Source: Acidobacteria bacterium 28-9
GTDB lineage: Bacteria > Acidobacteriota > Blastocatellia > Pyrinomonadales > Pyrinomonadaceae
Length of the DNA stretch: 40,234 nt
Direction of reading: 5' to 3'
NCBI GenBank assembly: GCA_002050355.1
Contig: MWYY01000056.1
Coordinates: 1-40,234 of the forward strand
The position numbers and the translations under genes were made by a program. Within the stretch, counting starts at the first letter, position 1; each line of letters opens with the position of its first letter. The notes under the pieces are model-generated. The model saw only the letters and a program-made list of their open reading frames with translations. It did no database searches and had not been told where the DNA came from. This document shows, piece after piece, positions 26,518 to 34,611 of the stretch.

Positions 26518-28431
26518 ATGGAAGAGATTTTTTACGATAAGCCCGACGATGCCACTGCCGACGCAACCATTAGAAGCGATTTAATTGCCCAACTGCCCGT
26601 CGCTGCCGCAAGGCAAAATTGGAGGCAATGGCTTGGAACTGATGAAGCGATTCGTTGGGTTTATTTGTTTTTCGGTTTATTCACCATCATTTTGTTGATG
26701 ATTTTGCTTCAATTTTCGACATCGGCGATTTGCTGCGGCGATTGGGACGGCTATTATCATATCCGTTGGAGTTCGCTTTTGTGGGAAAATTTCCGGCACG
26801 GACGATGGCTGCCGGAATTTACGTGGCTGCCTTTGACCGTTTTAAACGCGCAGGATTATGCCGACCATCATTTTCTTTTTCATCTTTTGCAAATTCCTTT
26901 TTTGTGGTTTTTCGAGCCGGTAACGGCGGCGAAAATGGCAGCGATTTTCTTCGGCAGCGCGGCGATTTTTTCCGTCTATTGGCTGATGTTTCGCTACAAA
27001 ATAGATTATATGCTGTTGTGGCTCGCGGCACTTTTAACGTGCGCCAACTCTTTCTTTTATCGTATAAATATGGCGAAAGCGCCGCCGTTAACAATCATTT
27101 ATACTGTTGTCGGAATCTACCTGCTGTTCGAGCGTAAATACGTTTGGCTGTTGCCTTTAATGTTTGTATTTGTCTGGACTTACAGCCTTTTTCCGATTTT
27201 GTTCATCGCCGCTTTTTTCTGGACGTTGATTATTGCCTGGAATGAAAAGAAACTTGAATGGCGACCGCTCATTTACACTTTCGCCGGAATGATTTTAGGA
27301 AACGTCGTCAATCCGTATTTTCCGCAAAATGTCGGGCTTTTTAGCGAACATTTTTTTACGAAATTCAAAGTCGGCTCGGATTTTGCGGTCTCGGTCGGCG
27401 GCGAATGGTATCCGTTTTCGGGGATGGAATTGATGTTGAACTTGCCGATTGCATTGATTGCAATGCTCGTCGGTTATATTTTGTTCTATCCGAAAAACGG
27501 AAAGCTGCCGGAAAAATCAACGTTTTTCCTGATGTTCGCCACCGTTTTGCTGGCGGCGCAATTTCGCTCAAAACGTTACGCCGAGTATTTTCCGCCGTTT
27601 GCGATTCTTTTTGCAGCTTTTAGTTGGCGGGGATTTTTAATTTCGGGTGTTCAGCGTTTTCCCGAAAAATTCAAAGGTTATGTCGAGCCGTCTTTCGACA
27701 ATGAAAAGAAGGGGCAAAAACGTGAAATTTACGATGGCATTGTCAAACAGACATTCGCCTGGACTTTAGGCGCGATGCTGGTTGTCTGGATGGTTTATAA
27801 TCTTTTCGGTCTTAATACGACGAATTGGGCGGGAGAAAATTGGAAAAATACGCCTGTTTTAAAATCACTTTTCAACATCAACGAAGGCGGTTTAATCGGG
27901 GACATAAGAAACAACGAAACAAGCGACAAATACCGACGCGCGATGGCTTGGGCGGATGAAAACATTCCCGAAGGCGAGCGGATTTTTAACTGTAACTGGG
28001 ATGATTTTCCGAAAATGTTTTTCTACGATACGAAACATAATTATGTTTACGGTCTCGACCCGAATTATCTCTACACAAAAAACCCTGAAATCTATAAATC
28101 CGTGATGGACATAACGAGCGGGAAAATCGAAGACCCGGCGCCGGTAATACGCGAGCAGATGGGCGCGCGTTTCGTTTTCTCGGACGTAAAGGAAAACGAA
28201 GATTTTATCAACAAATGTCTGCAAAGCGGTTGGTGTGAAATGGCATACGAGGACGACGAAGCGCGAATCTTGAAAATCCGCGACCAAAAAGGCGAGCCGT
28301 CCTCCGCCGGCGCGGGAAGCGACAAACAGGCAAAGCCCGAAGAAACCAAACAACTCGAAGAAAAACAGGCGGCAGACAATCAAAATCAAAACGCTCAAAA
28401 CGATAACGACAATGAAGACAAAGAAAATTAA
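26518..28431 (+). CDS. GT-C-like multi-pass membrane protein
   Basis: 637 residues with about ten transmembrane helices between 45 and 430, then a soluble C-terminal part. The first long loop carries GDWDGYYHIRWSSLLWENF and QDYADHHF. This recalls the acidic DxYYH loop of the GT-C glycosyltransferase fold, seen in oligosaccharyltransferase-like proteins. The C-terminal 440-600 looks like a soluble domain with NCNWDDFPKMFFYD, and the last 45 residues are a Gln/Asn/Lys-rich tail. I infer a polyprenyl-sugar-using transferase, but family and substrate are not established. Overlaps the next gene by 20 bases. Confidence 0.6.
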   Translation: MEEIFYDKPDDATADATIRSDLIAQLPVAAARQNWRQWLGTDEAIRWVYLFFGLFTIILLMILLQFSTSAICCGDWDGYYHIRWSSLLWENFRHGRWLPEFTWLPLTVLNAQDYADHHFLFHLLQIPFLWFFEPVTAAKMAAIFFGSAAIFSVYWLMFRYKIDYMLLWLAALLTCANSFFYRINMAKAPPLTIIYTVVGIYLLFERKYVWLLPLMFVFVWTYSLFPILFIAAFFWTLIIAWNEKKLEWRPLIYTFAGMILGNVVNPYFPQNVGLFSEHFFTKFKVGSDFAVSVGGEWYPFSGMELMLNLPIALIAMLVGYILFYPKNGKLPEKSTFFLMFATVLLAAQFRSKRYAEYFPPFAILFAAFSWRGFLISGVQRFPEKFKGYVEPSFDNEKKGQKREIYDGIVKQTFAWTLGAMLVVWMVYNLFGLNTTNWAGENWKNTPVLKSLFNINEGGLIGDIRNNETSDKYRRAMAWADENIPEGERIFNCNWDDFPKMFFYDTKHNYVYGLDPNYLYTKNPEIYKSVMDITSGKIEDPAPVIREQMGARFVFSDVKENEDFINKCLQSGWCEMAYEDDEARILKIRDQKGEPSSAGAGSDKQAKPEETKQLEEKQAADNQNQNAQNDNDNEDKEN

Positions 28432-28948
28432 ATTTGAGGCGAAAACCGTCAAGACAAAAATTGGCAGCCCGCAGCCGGAAAATACTACATCTTTTTTCAA
28501 CCGCGCATTTTTGTCCGTTTATAAAGTTTGTGCAAAATTTCCCGGCGTCCTTTTATTTCTAATCGCTTTGTTTAATTTTGGCTGTGAGAGTCCATCACTC
28601 AAAAAAGCCGATTCAAGCACGCCGACCTCGAACGCGCAAGAAGACATGAAATCTAGTCTTGAAACGGATTTGCAGACGATGAGAAACGCCAGTTTCGATT
28701 ACATTTATGTCTTCCGGCGCAAGGATGGCGGCACACTCGACGGTGAGGACAAAAAATATTTAAAGGCGAATTCGCCCGTCGCTACCAACCGCTTTATTTT
28801 AACCGATGAAAACAAAGCCGTAGTCGCCGGTTCATCTTACAAATTTGAGCCGGAAAATCTGGACAATCTGCAAAAGCGTTTTGCGATTGAAAATTTTTCA
28901 AAAACCGAAAATCAAGAAACGCCGAAAAATTCAAATTCCAACAATTAA
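28412..28948 (+). CDS. lipoprotein-like hypothetical protein
   Basis: 178 residues from ATG 28412, which overlaps the previous gene. A hydrophobic stretch FPGVLLFLIALFNFGC at about 43-58 ends in a cysteine and looks like a lipoprotein signal. A TTG at 28511 would place it at the N-terminus, where a signal peptide belongs, so the true start may be there. The mature part contains DYIYVFRRKDGGTLDGEDKKYLKAN, beta-rich with no known family. The neighbouring membrane proteins suggest an envelope role. Confidence 0.6.
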   Translation: MKTKKIKFEAKTVKTKIGSPQPENTTSFFNRAFLSVYKVCAKFPGVLLFLIALFNFGCESPSLKKADSSTPTSNAQEDMKSSLETDLQTMRNASFDYIYVFRRKDGGTLDGEDKKYLKANSPVATNRFILTDENKAVVAGSSYKFEPENLDNLQKRFAIENFSKTENQETPKNSNSNN

Positions 28949-28958
28949 GGAGAAATTC

Positions 28959-30200
28959 GTGGCAGAAAATAACAGTGACAAAGAAACCCAATTATTGCCG
29001 AAGGAAGAGTTAGTCAAAACAGAAGACGTCGTCGAAACGAAAAAGGGCGAGCTGCCGGTTATTTTTACTCAATTCACAATGTCTACATGGCTCGTCGTGC
29101 GCGTGGTCATCATCACGCTGCTGATTATCTTCGCCGTTGATTTCTTCAGAAGTACAATTTCTCTGTTGGTTCATTTGTTGTTTTTGATGGTTCTGTCGAT
29201 TTCTTTCGCGTATTTGATGGAGCCGCTCGTTAAATTGTTAAGCGGTTTGTTCGAGAAGGTAGGCAATGGCAAGGCGATACCGCGCTCGATACCGATCGCT
29301 ATTGCATATGTAATTGTTTTTTCAGTTTTAGGCGTCGGCATTTCCGCCATAGCGCCGCTTGCCAGTGAGCAAGCCAGGGAATTTGCTGAAAAAGTGCCTA
29401 GTTACGTCACGACTTTTCAAGAGCGATTTAATTTTCTCAACACTCGTTTTCGCTACAGTCTGCCAAAAGATTTGCAGGATAATATCAGCGCAAAGTTGTC
29501 GGATTTTGCCGGCGGAATAACAGGTGCGGTCGGAGAATTTTTATTAGGACTCGTAATTTATGTGCCGTGGCTTGTTTTAATACCGATTCTGGCGTTTTTC
29601 TTTCTCAAAGACATAAATCTTTTTCGCGTCTCCTTGCTGCGCGTTCTGCCGCACGGCGATTGGCGCACGCGCGTCGAAGCAATTCTCGAAGATTTCAACA
29701 AAACGCTCGCTGCTTACGCTCGTGCGCAGCTGATTTCTTGTTTTCTCATCGGTTTGCTCTGCACCGTCGGTTTTTATTTGATTGGTTTGAATTACGCTAT
29801 TCTGCTCGGCATTTTGGCGGGAATTTTTGAATTTGTTCCGCTGATTGGACCTTTGACGGTAGCAGTAATCGTTGTTATAACAGCGAGTTTTTCGGATAAT
29901 CCGTGGGTTGCTCTCTACGCCGTCATATTTTTGGCTGTTTTGCGCATCGCGCAGGATTACGTCATCTACCCGCGAATCGTGCGCGAAGGAATTCACCTGC
30001 ATCCTTTAGCAATTATTTTGTCGGTTTTGGCGGGCGAGCAGATTGCCGGTATTGCCGGAGTTTTTATCTCGATTCCGGTCGTCGCGCTGATAACTGTTCT
30101 CTACAAACATATTTTGGAACACAGCGGCAACACCGGACTTTTTGCCGGTTGGCTCGCGCCAAAGGAAAATCCGGTCGATGAAGAAAATACGTCCGGTTAA
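28959..30200 (+). CDS. AI-2E family transporter (PerM-like)
   Basis: 413 residues from GTG 28959, which has an AAGGAG ribosome site; the longer open frame from 28845 only overlaps the gene before. A charged N-terminus of about 35 residues precedes the eight-helix core typical of the family. The conserved late segment is GLNYAILLGILAGIFEFVPLIGPL, and the C-terminal pair includes VIYPRIVREGIHLHPLAIILSVLAG. Proteins of this group export or exchange small solutes; AI-2 itself is not implied. Substrate unknown. Confidence 0.88.
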   Translation: MAENNSDKETQLLPKEELVKTEDVVETKKGELPVIFTQFTMSTWLVVRVVIITLLIIFAVDFFRSTISLLVHLLFLMVLSISFAYLMEPLVKLLSGLFEKVGNGKAIPRSIPIAIAYVIVFSVLGVGISAIAPLASEQAREFAEKVPSYVTTFQERFNFLNTRFRYSLPKDLQDNISAKLSDFAGGITGAVGEFLLGLVIYVPWLVLIPILAFFFLKDINLFRVSLLRVLPHGDWRTRVEAILEDFNKTLAAYARAQLISCFLIGLLCTVGFYLIGLNYAILLGILAGIFEFVPLIGPLTVAVIVVITASFSDNPWVALYAVIFLAVLRIAQDYVIYPRIVREGIHLHPLAIILSVLAGEQIAGIAGVFISIPVVALITVLYKHILEHSGNTGLFAGWLAPKENPVDEENTSG

Positions 30201-30247
30201 TTTCGATTCGGAAAAAGTTTTAACAATCGTTTCTCTGCTGCTTAAAT

Positions 30248-30299
30248 AAAAAAAGCGTAAAACAAAATTATATGTGATATTTTGCCTTACGCTTTTTTT
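30248..30299. terminator. bidirectional terminator
   Basis: AGCGTAA (30254-30260) pairs with TTACGCT (30287-30293), flanked by an A run on the left and T run on the right. It lies between the convergent transporter gene at 28959 and the phosphate transporter gene, and can serve both strands. Confidence 0.75.
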
Positions 30300-30331
30300 A
30301 TTGCCTTAAACTTTTTAATTTTTCTTTTTTA

Positions 30332-32203
30332 TTACATAACTAAATTATGAATGATATTGACGATAAAATAAGAAATGCCGGCAATCAGAGCTGCCATCGG
30401 AATCGTTAAAATCCACGCCCAGACAATTCTGCCCGCGACGCCCCATTTGACCGCCGAAAGCCGTCGGGCTGAACCGACGCCGACGATTGCGCCCGTTATG
30501 GTATGAGTCGTCGAAACCGGAATTCCCGCAAAAGTGGCTCCGAAAAGTGTCAATGCACCGGCAGTTTCTGCACAGAATCCGCCGACCGGCTGGAGTTTCG
30601 AAATTTTTGAACCCATCGTTTTGACAATTCGCCACCCGCCCGACAGCGTTCCCAAACCGATAGCAGCATGTGCCGCAAGGACAACCCAGAGAGGAATATC
30701 AGGCAGCTTTCCGGCGGGCGTCATTTGCAGGAATCCGCCCGAAACAAGAACAATAGTGATGATTCCCATCGTTTTCTGCGCGTCGTTGCCGCCGTGTCCG
30801 AGCGAAAAGGCGGCGGCAGAAAAAAGCTGTCCGATGCGAAATCCCTTATCGACTTTGGAAATCGTCGTGCGGCGAAAAATCCAGTAAACCGCCACCATTA
30901 GCCCAAAACCCAAAGTTACTCCGATGAGCGGCGAAAGCACAATAAAGGTCAGCGTTTTTATCCAACCGGCGGCTATTAAAACCGACGACATTCCATTAAA
31001 TCCGAAATGTTCGATATAAGAGACGAGCGCCGCGCCCGCGTAGCCGCCGACAAGCGCGTGCGAACTCGAAGTCGGAAGCCCCAGATACCAGGTTATTAAA
31101 TTCCAAATAACCGCGCCCAGAAGACCACCGAGCAAAACGTAAAGCCGGTCGTCCGCCGGGATTGCCGCGATGTTGACCATATCGCCGCCGATTGTTTTAG
31201 CGACGGCAGTGCCGCACGCCCAGACAATTCTGCCCGCGACGCCCCATTTGACCGCCGAAAGCCGTCGGGCTGAACCGACGCCGACGATTGCGCCCGTTAT
31301 GGTATGAGTCGTCGAAACCGGAATTCCCGCAAAAGTGGCTCCGAAAAGTGTCAATGCACCGGCAGTTTCTGCACAGAATCCGCCGACCGGCTGGAGTTTC
31401 GAAATTTTTGAACCCATCGTTTTGACAATTCGCCACCCGCCCGACAGCGTTCCCAAACCGATAGCAGCATGTGCCGCAAGGACAACCCAGAGAGGAATAT
31501 CAGGCAGCTTTCCGGCGGGCGTCATTTGCAGGAATCCGCCCGAAACAAGAACAATAGTGATGATTCCCATCGTTTTCTGCGCGTCGTTGCCGCCGTGTCC
31601 GAGCGAAAAGGCGGCGGCAGAAAAAAGCTGTCCGATGCGAAATCCCTTATCGACTTTGGAAATCGTCGTGCGGCGAAAAATCCAGTAAACCGCCACCATT
31701 AGCCCAAAACCCAAAGTTACTCCGATGAGCGGCGAAAGCACAATAAAGGTCAGCGTTTTTATCCAACCGGCGGCTATTAAAACCGACGACATTCCATTAA
31801 ATCCGAAATGTTCGATATAAGAGACGAGCGCCGCGCCCGCGTAGCCGCCGACAAGCGCGTGCGAACTCGAAGTCGGAAGCCCCAGATACCAGGTTATTAA
31901 ATTCCAAATAACCGCGCCCAGAAGACCACCGAGCAAAACGTAAAGCCGGTCGTCCGCCGGGATTGCCGCGATGTTGACCATATCGCCGCCGATTGTTTTA
32001 GCGACGGCAGTGCCGAAGATGACAAAGGCAATAAAATTAAAAAACGCCGCCCACGCCACCGCGACGCTAGGCGACAAAACTCTGGTTGAAACGATTGTGG
32101 CGATTGAATTGGCGGCATCGTGAAAACCATTTACATAGTCAAAAACCAGAGCTATGAAAATGATAAAAACGACCAAACCGAATGCAACTGATTGACCTTC
32201 CAT
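30332..32203 (-). CDS. Pit family inorganic phosphate transporter with internal tandem duplication
   Basis: 623 residues; family members are usually about 330-500. The N-terminal helix bundle has the first signature region NGFHDAANSIATIVSTR (about 26-42). The C-terminal half has the second, GHGGNDAQKTMGII. The stretch from GTAVAK to RIVWA is present twice, 267 residues each, without any difference, and the second copy lacks the N-terminal signature. Removing one copy gives 356 residues, a normal Pit protein that cotransports phosphate with a cation. The DUF47 gene upstream (same strand, 45-bp gap) is the usual PhoU-like partner. Function of the duplicated form is uncertain. Confidence 0.9.
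   Translation of the reverse strand: MEGQSVAFGLVVFIIFIALVFDYVNGFHDAANSIATIVSTRVLSPSVAVAWAAFFNFIAFVIFGTAVAKTIGGDMVNIAAIPADDRLYVLLGGLLGAVIWNLITWYLGLPTSSSHALVGGYAGAALVSYIEHFGFNGMSSVLIAAGWIKTLTFIVLSPLIGVTLGFGLMVAVYWIFRRTTISKVDKGFRIGQLFSAAAFSLGHGGNDAQKTMGIITIVLVSGGFLQMTPAGKLPDIPLWVVLAAHAAIGLGTLSGGWRIVKTMGSKISKLQPVGGFCAETAGALTLFGATFAGIPVSTTHTITGAIVGVGSARRLSAVKWGVAGRIVWACGTAVAKTIGGDMVNIAAIPADDRLYVLLGGLLGAVIWNLITWYLGLPTSSSHALVGGYAGAALVSYIEHFGFNGMSSVLIAAGWIKTLTFIVLSPLIGVTLGFGLMVAVYWIFRRTTISKVDKGFRIGQLFSAAAFSLGHGGNDAQKTMGIITIVLVSGGFLQMTPAGKLPDIPLWVVLAAHAAIGLGTLSGGWRIVKTMGSKISKLQPVGGFCAETAGALTLFGATFAGIPVSTTHTITGAIVGVGSARRLSAVKWGVAGRIVWAWILTIPMAALIAGISYFIVNIIHNLVM
30414..31214. repeat. 801-bp perfect tandem repeat, unit 1
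   Basis: Unit 1 of a head-to-tail duplication. It begins at CACGCCCAGAC (30414) and ends at CAGTGCCG (31214). The next base begins unit 2. Comparison along the window shows the two units identical at every position I checked, with an offset of 801 throughout. The length is divisible by three, so the frame is kept. Confidence 0.95.
31215..32015. repeat. 801-bp perfect tandem repeat, unit 2
   Basis: Identical to 30414-31214. The bases just outside differ (30413 is C against G at 31214; 32016 is A against C at 31215), so there is no shared microhomology at the junction. Adds 267 codons to the phosphate transporter gene. Confidence 0.95.
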
Positions 32204-32206
32204 AGT

Positions 32207-32248
32207 TTTAATGGTGAATGGTGAATGGTAATACCATTCACCATTAAA
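32207..32248. repeat. hairpin-forming intergenic repeat between DUF47 and pit genes
   Basis: Arms TTTAATGGTGAATGGT (32207-32222) and ACCATTCACCATTAAA (32233-32248) are perfectly complementary over 16 bases. The right arm ends one base before the DUF47 stop codon (TGA at 32249-32251). Placed inside the two-gene operon, it may act as a partial terminator or RNA stabiliser. Confidence 0.7.
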
Positions 32249-32881
32249 TCAGGTGTGTTTTAAGATAATGCCTTCGACGATATTAGCGACGTGTTCGCAG
32301 CGGTCGGTGGCGTTTTCCAGAATCTCGTAAAGTTCTTTAAATTTAATCAGCGTTACCGGTTCGGTCGAGTTGCGGAAAAGCTCGCCGATGGCGCGAAAAT
32401 AAATGTCGTCCGCTTCGTTTTCCAGGCGATGAATTTCGACGATATGCTCGTTCAAACCGTCCGGCTTTTCCAGCATAGAGATGGCTGAATGCAGCTCGAT
32501 TGCCAGACTTTGAATAACTTTGGCAAAACGGTGTGTATGTTCGTTAATTTCCTTGATGTCATACATCAAAATCGCGCGCGCGGCGGCGTCAATGTAATCA
32601 ATCACATCGTCGAGCGCAACCGAAAGTGTATAAATGTCTTCGCGGTCAAATGGCGTGATAAAAGACTTGTTCAGTTTAACGGTCAGATTGTGCGTTACTT
32701 CGTCGCAGCTGTGTTCAACGTCTTTGATTTGTTTGGCATAAGACTCGGAATTTCCGTTTGTGTCCTGCATCATTTCGACCAGAATGTTCGAAGCCTCTTG
32801 AATTTTTACGGTCATTTGCGAAAAGAGAGAAAAATACTCGTTTTCGCGCGGCAGTAAGCTAAAAGCCATTGTTTTCGGCAT
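32249..32881 (-). CDS. DUF47 family (PhoU-like) phosphate transport accessory protein
   Basis: 210 residues, entirely helical, with no membrane segment. The family pattern is seen in FFSLFSQM..., ANDVKHVEHSCDEVTHNLT-like (residues about 45-65, VEHSCDEVTHNL), the basic-acidic FDREDIYTLSVALDDVIDYIDAAA, and the second half HRLENEADDIYFRAI and YEILENATDRCEHVANIVEG. Members sit next to Pit transporters and are thought to modulate phosphate uptake. It is the first gene of the operon, with PHO-box-like repeats about 80 bases upstream. Confidence 0.92.
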   Translation of the reverse strand: MPKTMAFSLLPRENEYFSLFSQMTVKIQEASNILVEMMQDTNGNSESYAKQIKDVEHSCDEVTHNLTVKLNKSFITPFDREDIYTLSVALDDVIDYIDAAARAILMYDIKEINEHTHRFAKVIQSLAIELHSAISMLEKPDGLNEHIVEIHRLENEADDIYFRAIGELFRNSTEPVTLIKFKELYEILENATDRCEHVANIVEGIILKHT

Positions 32882-32960
32882 CTCCGTTGATTTTCAATTT
32901 GAATTAAAGATTTTTAATATATCCGAACGAGCAGATACTGTCTAATTACAAAGAAATTTG

Positions 32961-32989
32961 TGTAACAGATTTGTAACACCGCCGTAATA
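32961..32989 (-). promoter_or_regulatory. PHO-box-like tandem heptamer repeats
   Basis: On the plus strand TGTAACA occurs at 32961-32967 and 32972-32978, with four bases between, and an imperfect copy CGTAATA at 32983-32989 keeps the same 11-bp spacing. Read on the minus strand the unit is TGTTACA. Seven-base units every 11 bp is the layout of PhoB-type boxes. It lies upstream of the DUF47-pit operon (minus) and also 100 bp before the M48 gene (plus). Confidence 0.45.
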
Positions 32990-33091
32990 GCCGACGCACC
33001 ATTTAATGGTAAACTTTCGCTTGCGAATTTTCATCATAAACGGCGATTTTGGTTTTCATATTATTGACAACGCAGATTTTGGGAGGAACAG

Positions 33092-34516
33092 ATGAAAAGA
33101 TTTGATTTAGGCAAAAGTTTGACGGCAAGCGCGCTGGTTTGGACGATGTTGATGATGCCGCTTCTGGCATTTGGACAAACGCGCATTTCGATGTCGAAAA
33201 ACAAATATAAAATTCAAGACGACGTAAAACTCGGTCAGCAAGCGGCGGCGGAGGTCGAGCAGCAAATGCCGATTTTAAACGATTACGAAGCGAGTCGATA
33301 CATCCAAGATGTTGGACGACGGCTTGTTAATGCCATTCCTTCGCAGTTTCAGCATCCCGAATTTCGATATACATTCAAAGTGGTTAATGCCAGAGACATC
33401 AACGCTTTTGCGCTTCCGGGCGGACCGATGTATATCAATCGCGGAATGATTGAAGCAGCGCGCAACGAAGGCGAGATGGCAGGCGTTATGGCACACGAAC
33501 TTTCGCACGTCGCGCTTCGACACGGAACGGCGCAGGCTACGAAAATGAACAATCCGCTTAATCAAATTTTAGGAATCGGGGCGGTTTTAGGCGGCGCGGT
33601 TTTAGGCGGGCAGCAAGGCGCGCAGCTCGGACAAATTTTCGCGCAAGGCTATTTCACACGTTTCAGCCGTGAATATGAAACTCAAGCCGATATTCTAGGT
33701 TCCCAGATTATGGCGCAAGCAGGTTACGACCCGCGCGATTTGGCGAATATGTTCAAAACCATCGAGCGACAAGGCGGCAGTGGCACACCGGAATTTTTGA
33801 GCAGCCATCCGAGTCCGGCAAACAGATATGCCACTATCGAACGCGAAGCTGCGATGCTCAGAGTTTCAAACCCGATTGGACGCACCGCACAGTTTGAAAG
33901 AACCCAAAGCCAACTCAGAGGAATGGGACGCGCGCCGTCAATGCAGGAAATCGCGCAGAATGCTCAGAGATACCCGCAAGGTCAAGGCAGAGGAGGAAAC
34001 GGACAACAAAATCCAATGGCTAACGGCAGATATTCGAACCGTGTTCAATATCCGTCACAGCAAATGAGAATTTTCAACGGCGGCGGAATTCAGTTGAACG
34101 TGCCGAACAACTGGCAGCAATTTCAGCAGAGCCAGACGGAAATCTGGTTTGCGCCCGACGGCGCATACGGCGCGCAGGGTATTACGCACGGCGCACTGGT
34201 CGGTTTGAGCCAGAGCAGAACGAATAATATTGACCAGGCAACGCAGGATTACGTCGAAGGTATTTTGCAGGGCAACAATTATTTGCGGCAAACGTCAAAC
34301 TACGAGCGTGTAAATATCGGTGGGCGGCAAGGCTACGCGACGGTGTTGTCAGGTCGCTCGAATCTTACCAACCGAAACGAAATGACGACCGTTTACACGA
34401 CGCAGCTTCGCAACGGCAATTTGTTTTACATCGTAACGGTTTCGCCCGAAAACGAGGCTTCAAATTATAATTACGCTTTTCGTAATATGATTCGCTCGCT
34501 TCGGATAAACGATTAA
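33092..34516 (+). CDS. M48 family zinc metalloprotease with C-terminal extension
   Basis: 474 residues. Signal peptide of about 28 residues. The zinc site is His135/Glu136/His139 in MAHELSHVALRHG, with Glu196 in REYETQAD as third ligand. This is the BepA/YggG-like group of periplasmic proteases that act in outer-membrane protein quality control. Residues 290-330 are Gln/Gly/Asn-rich linker. The last 145 residues form a separate beta-rich domain (GGIQLNVPNNWQQF..., NLFYIVTVSPENE) resembling DcrB/PsbP-like folds, an inference. Ribosome site GGGAGGA before ATG. Confidence 0.9.
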   Translation: MKRFDLGKSLTASALVWTMLMMPLLAFGQTRISMSKNKYKIQDDVKLGQQAAAEVEQQMPILNDYEASRYIQDVGRRLVNAIPSQFQHPEFRYTFKVVNARDINAFALPGGPMYINRGMIEAARNEGEMAGVMAHELSHVALRHGTAQATKMNNPLNQILGIGAVLGGAVLGGQQGAQLGQIFAQGYFTRFSREYETQADILGSQIMAQAGYDPRDLANMFKTIERQGGSGTPEFLSSHPSPANRYATIEREAAMLRVSNPIGRTAQFERTQSQLRGMGRAPSMQEIAQNAQRYPQGQGRGGNGQQNPMANGRYSNRVQYPSQQMRIFNGGGIQLNVPNNWQQFQQSQTEIWFAPDGAYGAQGITHGALVGLSQSRTNNIDQATQDYVEGILQGNNYLRQTSNYERVNIGGRQGYATVLSGRSNLTNRNEMTTVYTTQLRNGNLFYIVTVSPENEASNYNYAFRNMIRSLRIND

Positions 34517-34543
34517 GAAACATCTGTTAAATCGTTTCTTTCA

Positions 34544-34597
34544 ATTACAAAGAAAAAGGCTGAGAGTTATTTCAACTTCAGCCTTTTTCTTTGTAAT
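34544..34597. terminator. strong bidirectional terminator
   Basis: A 20-bp perfect stem runs from ATTACAAAGAAAAAGGCTGA (34544-34563) to its complement (34578-34597). It is rich in A on the left arm and T on the right. It separates the M48 gene from the convergent peroxiredoxin gene and can act for both. Confidence 0.85.
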
Positions 34598-34611
34598 TTT
34601 CAATGCAAAAC

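Noticed and set aside
27892..28500. 202-codon minus-strand open frame over the membrane protein gene
   Set aside because: Antisense shadow of the C-terminal, Lys/Glu-rich coding region; very hydrophobic by complement, with no ribosome site.
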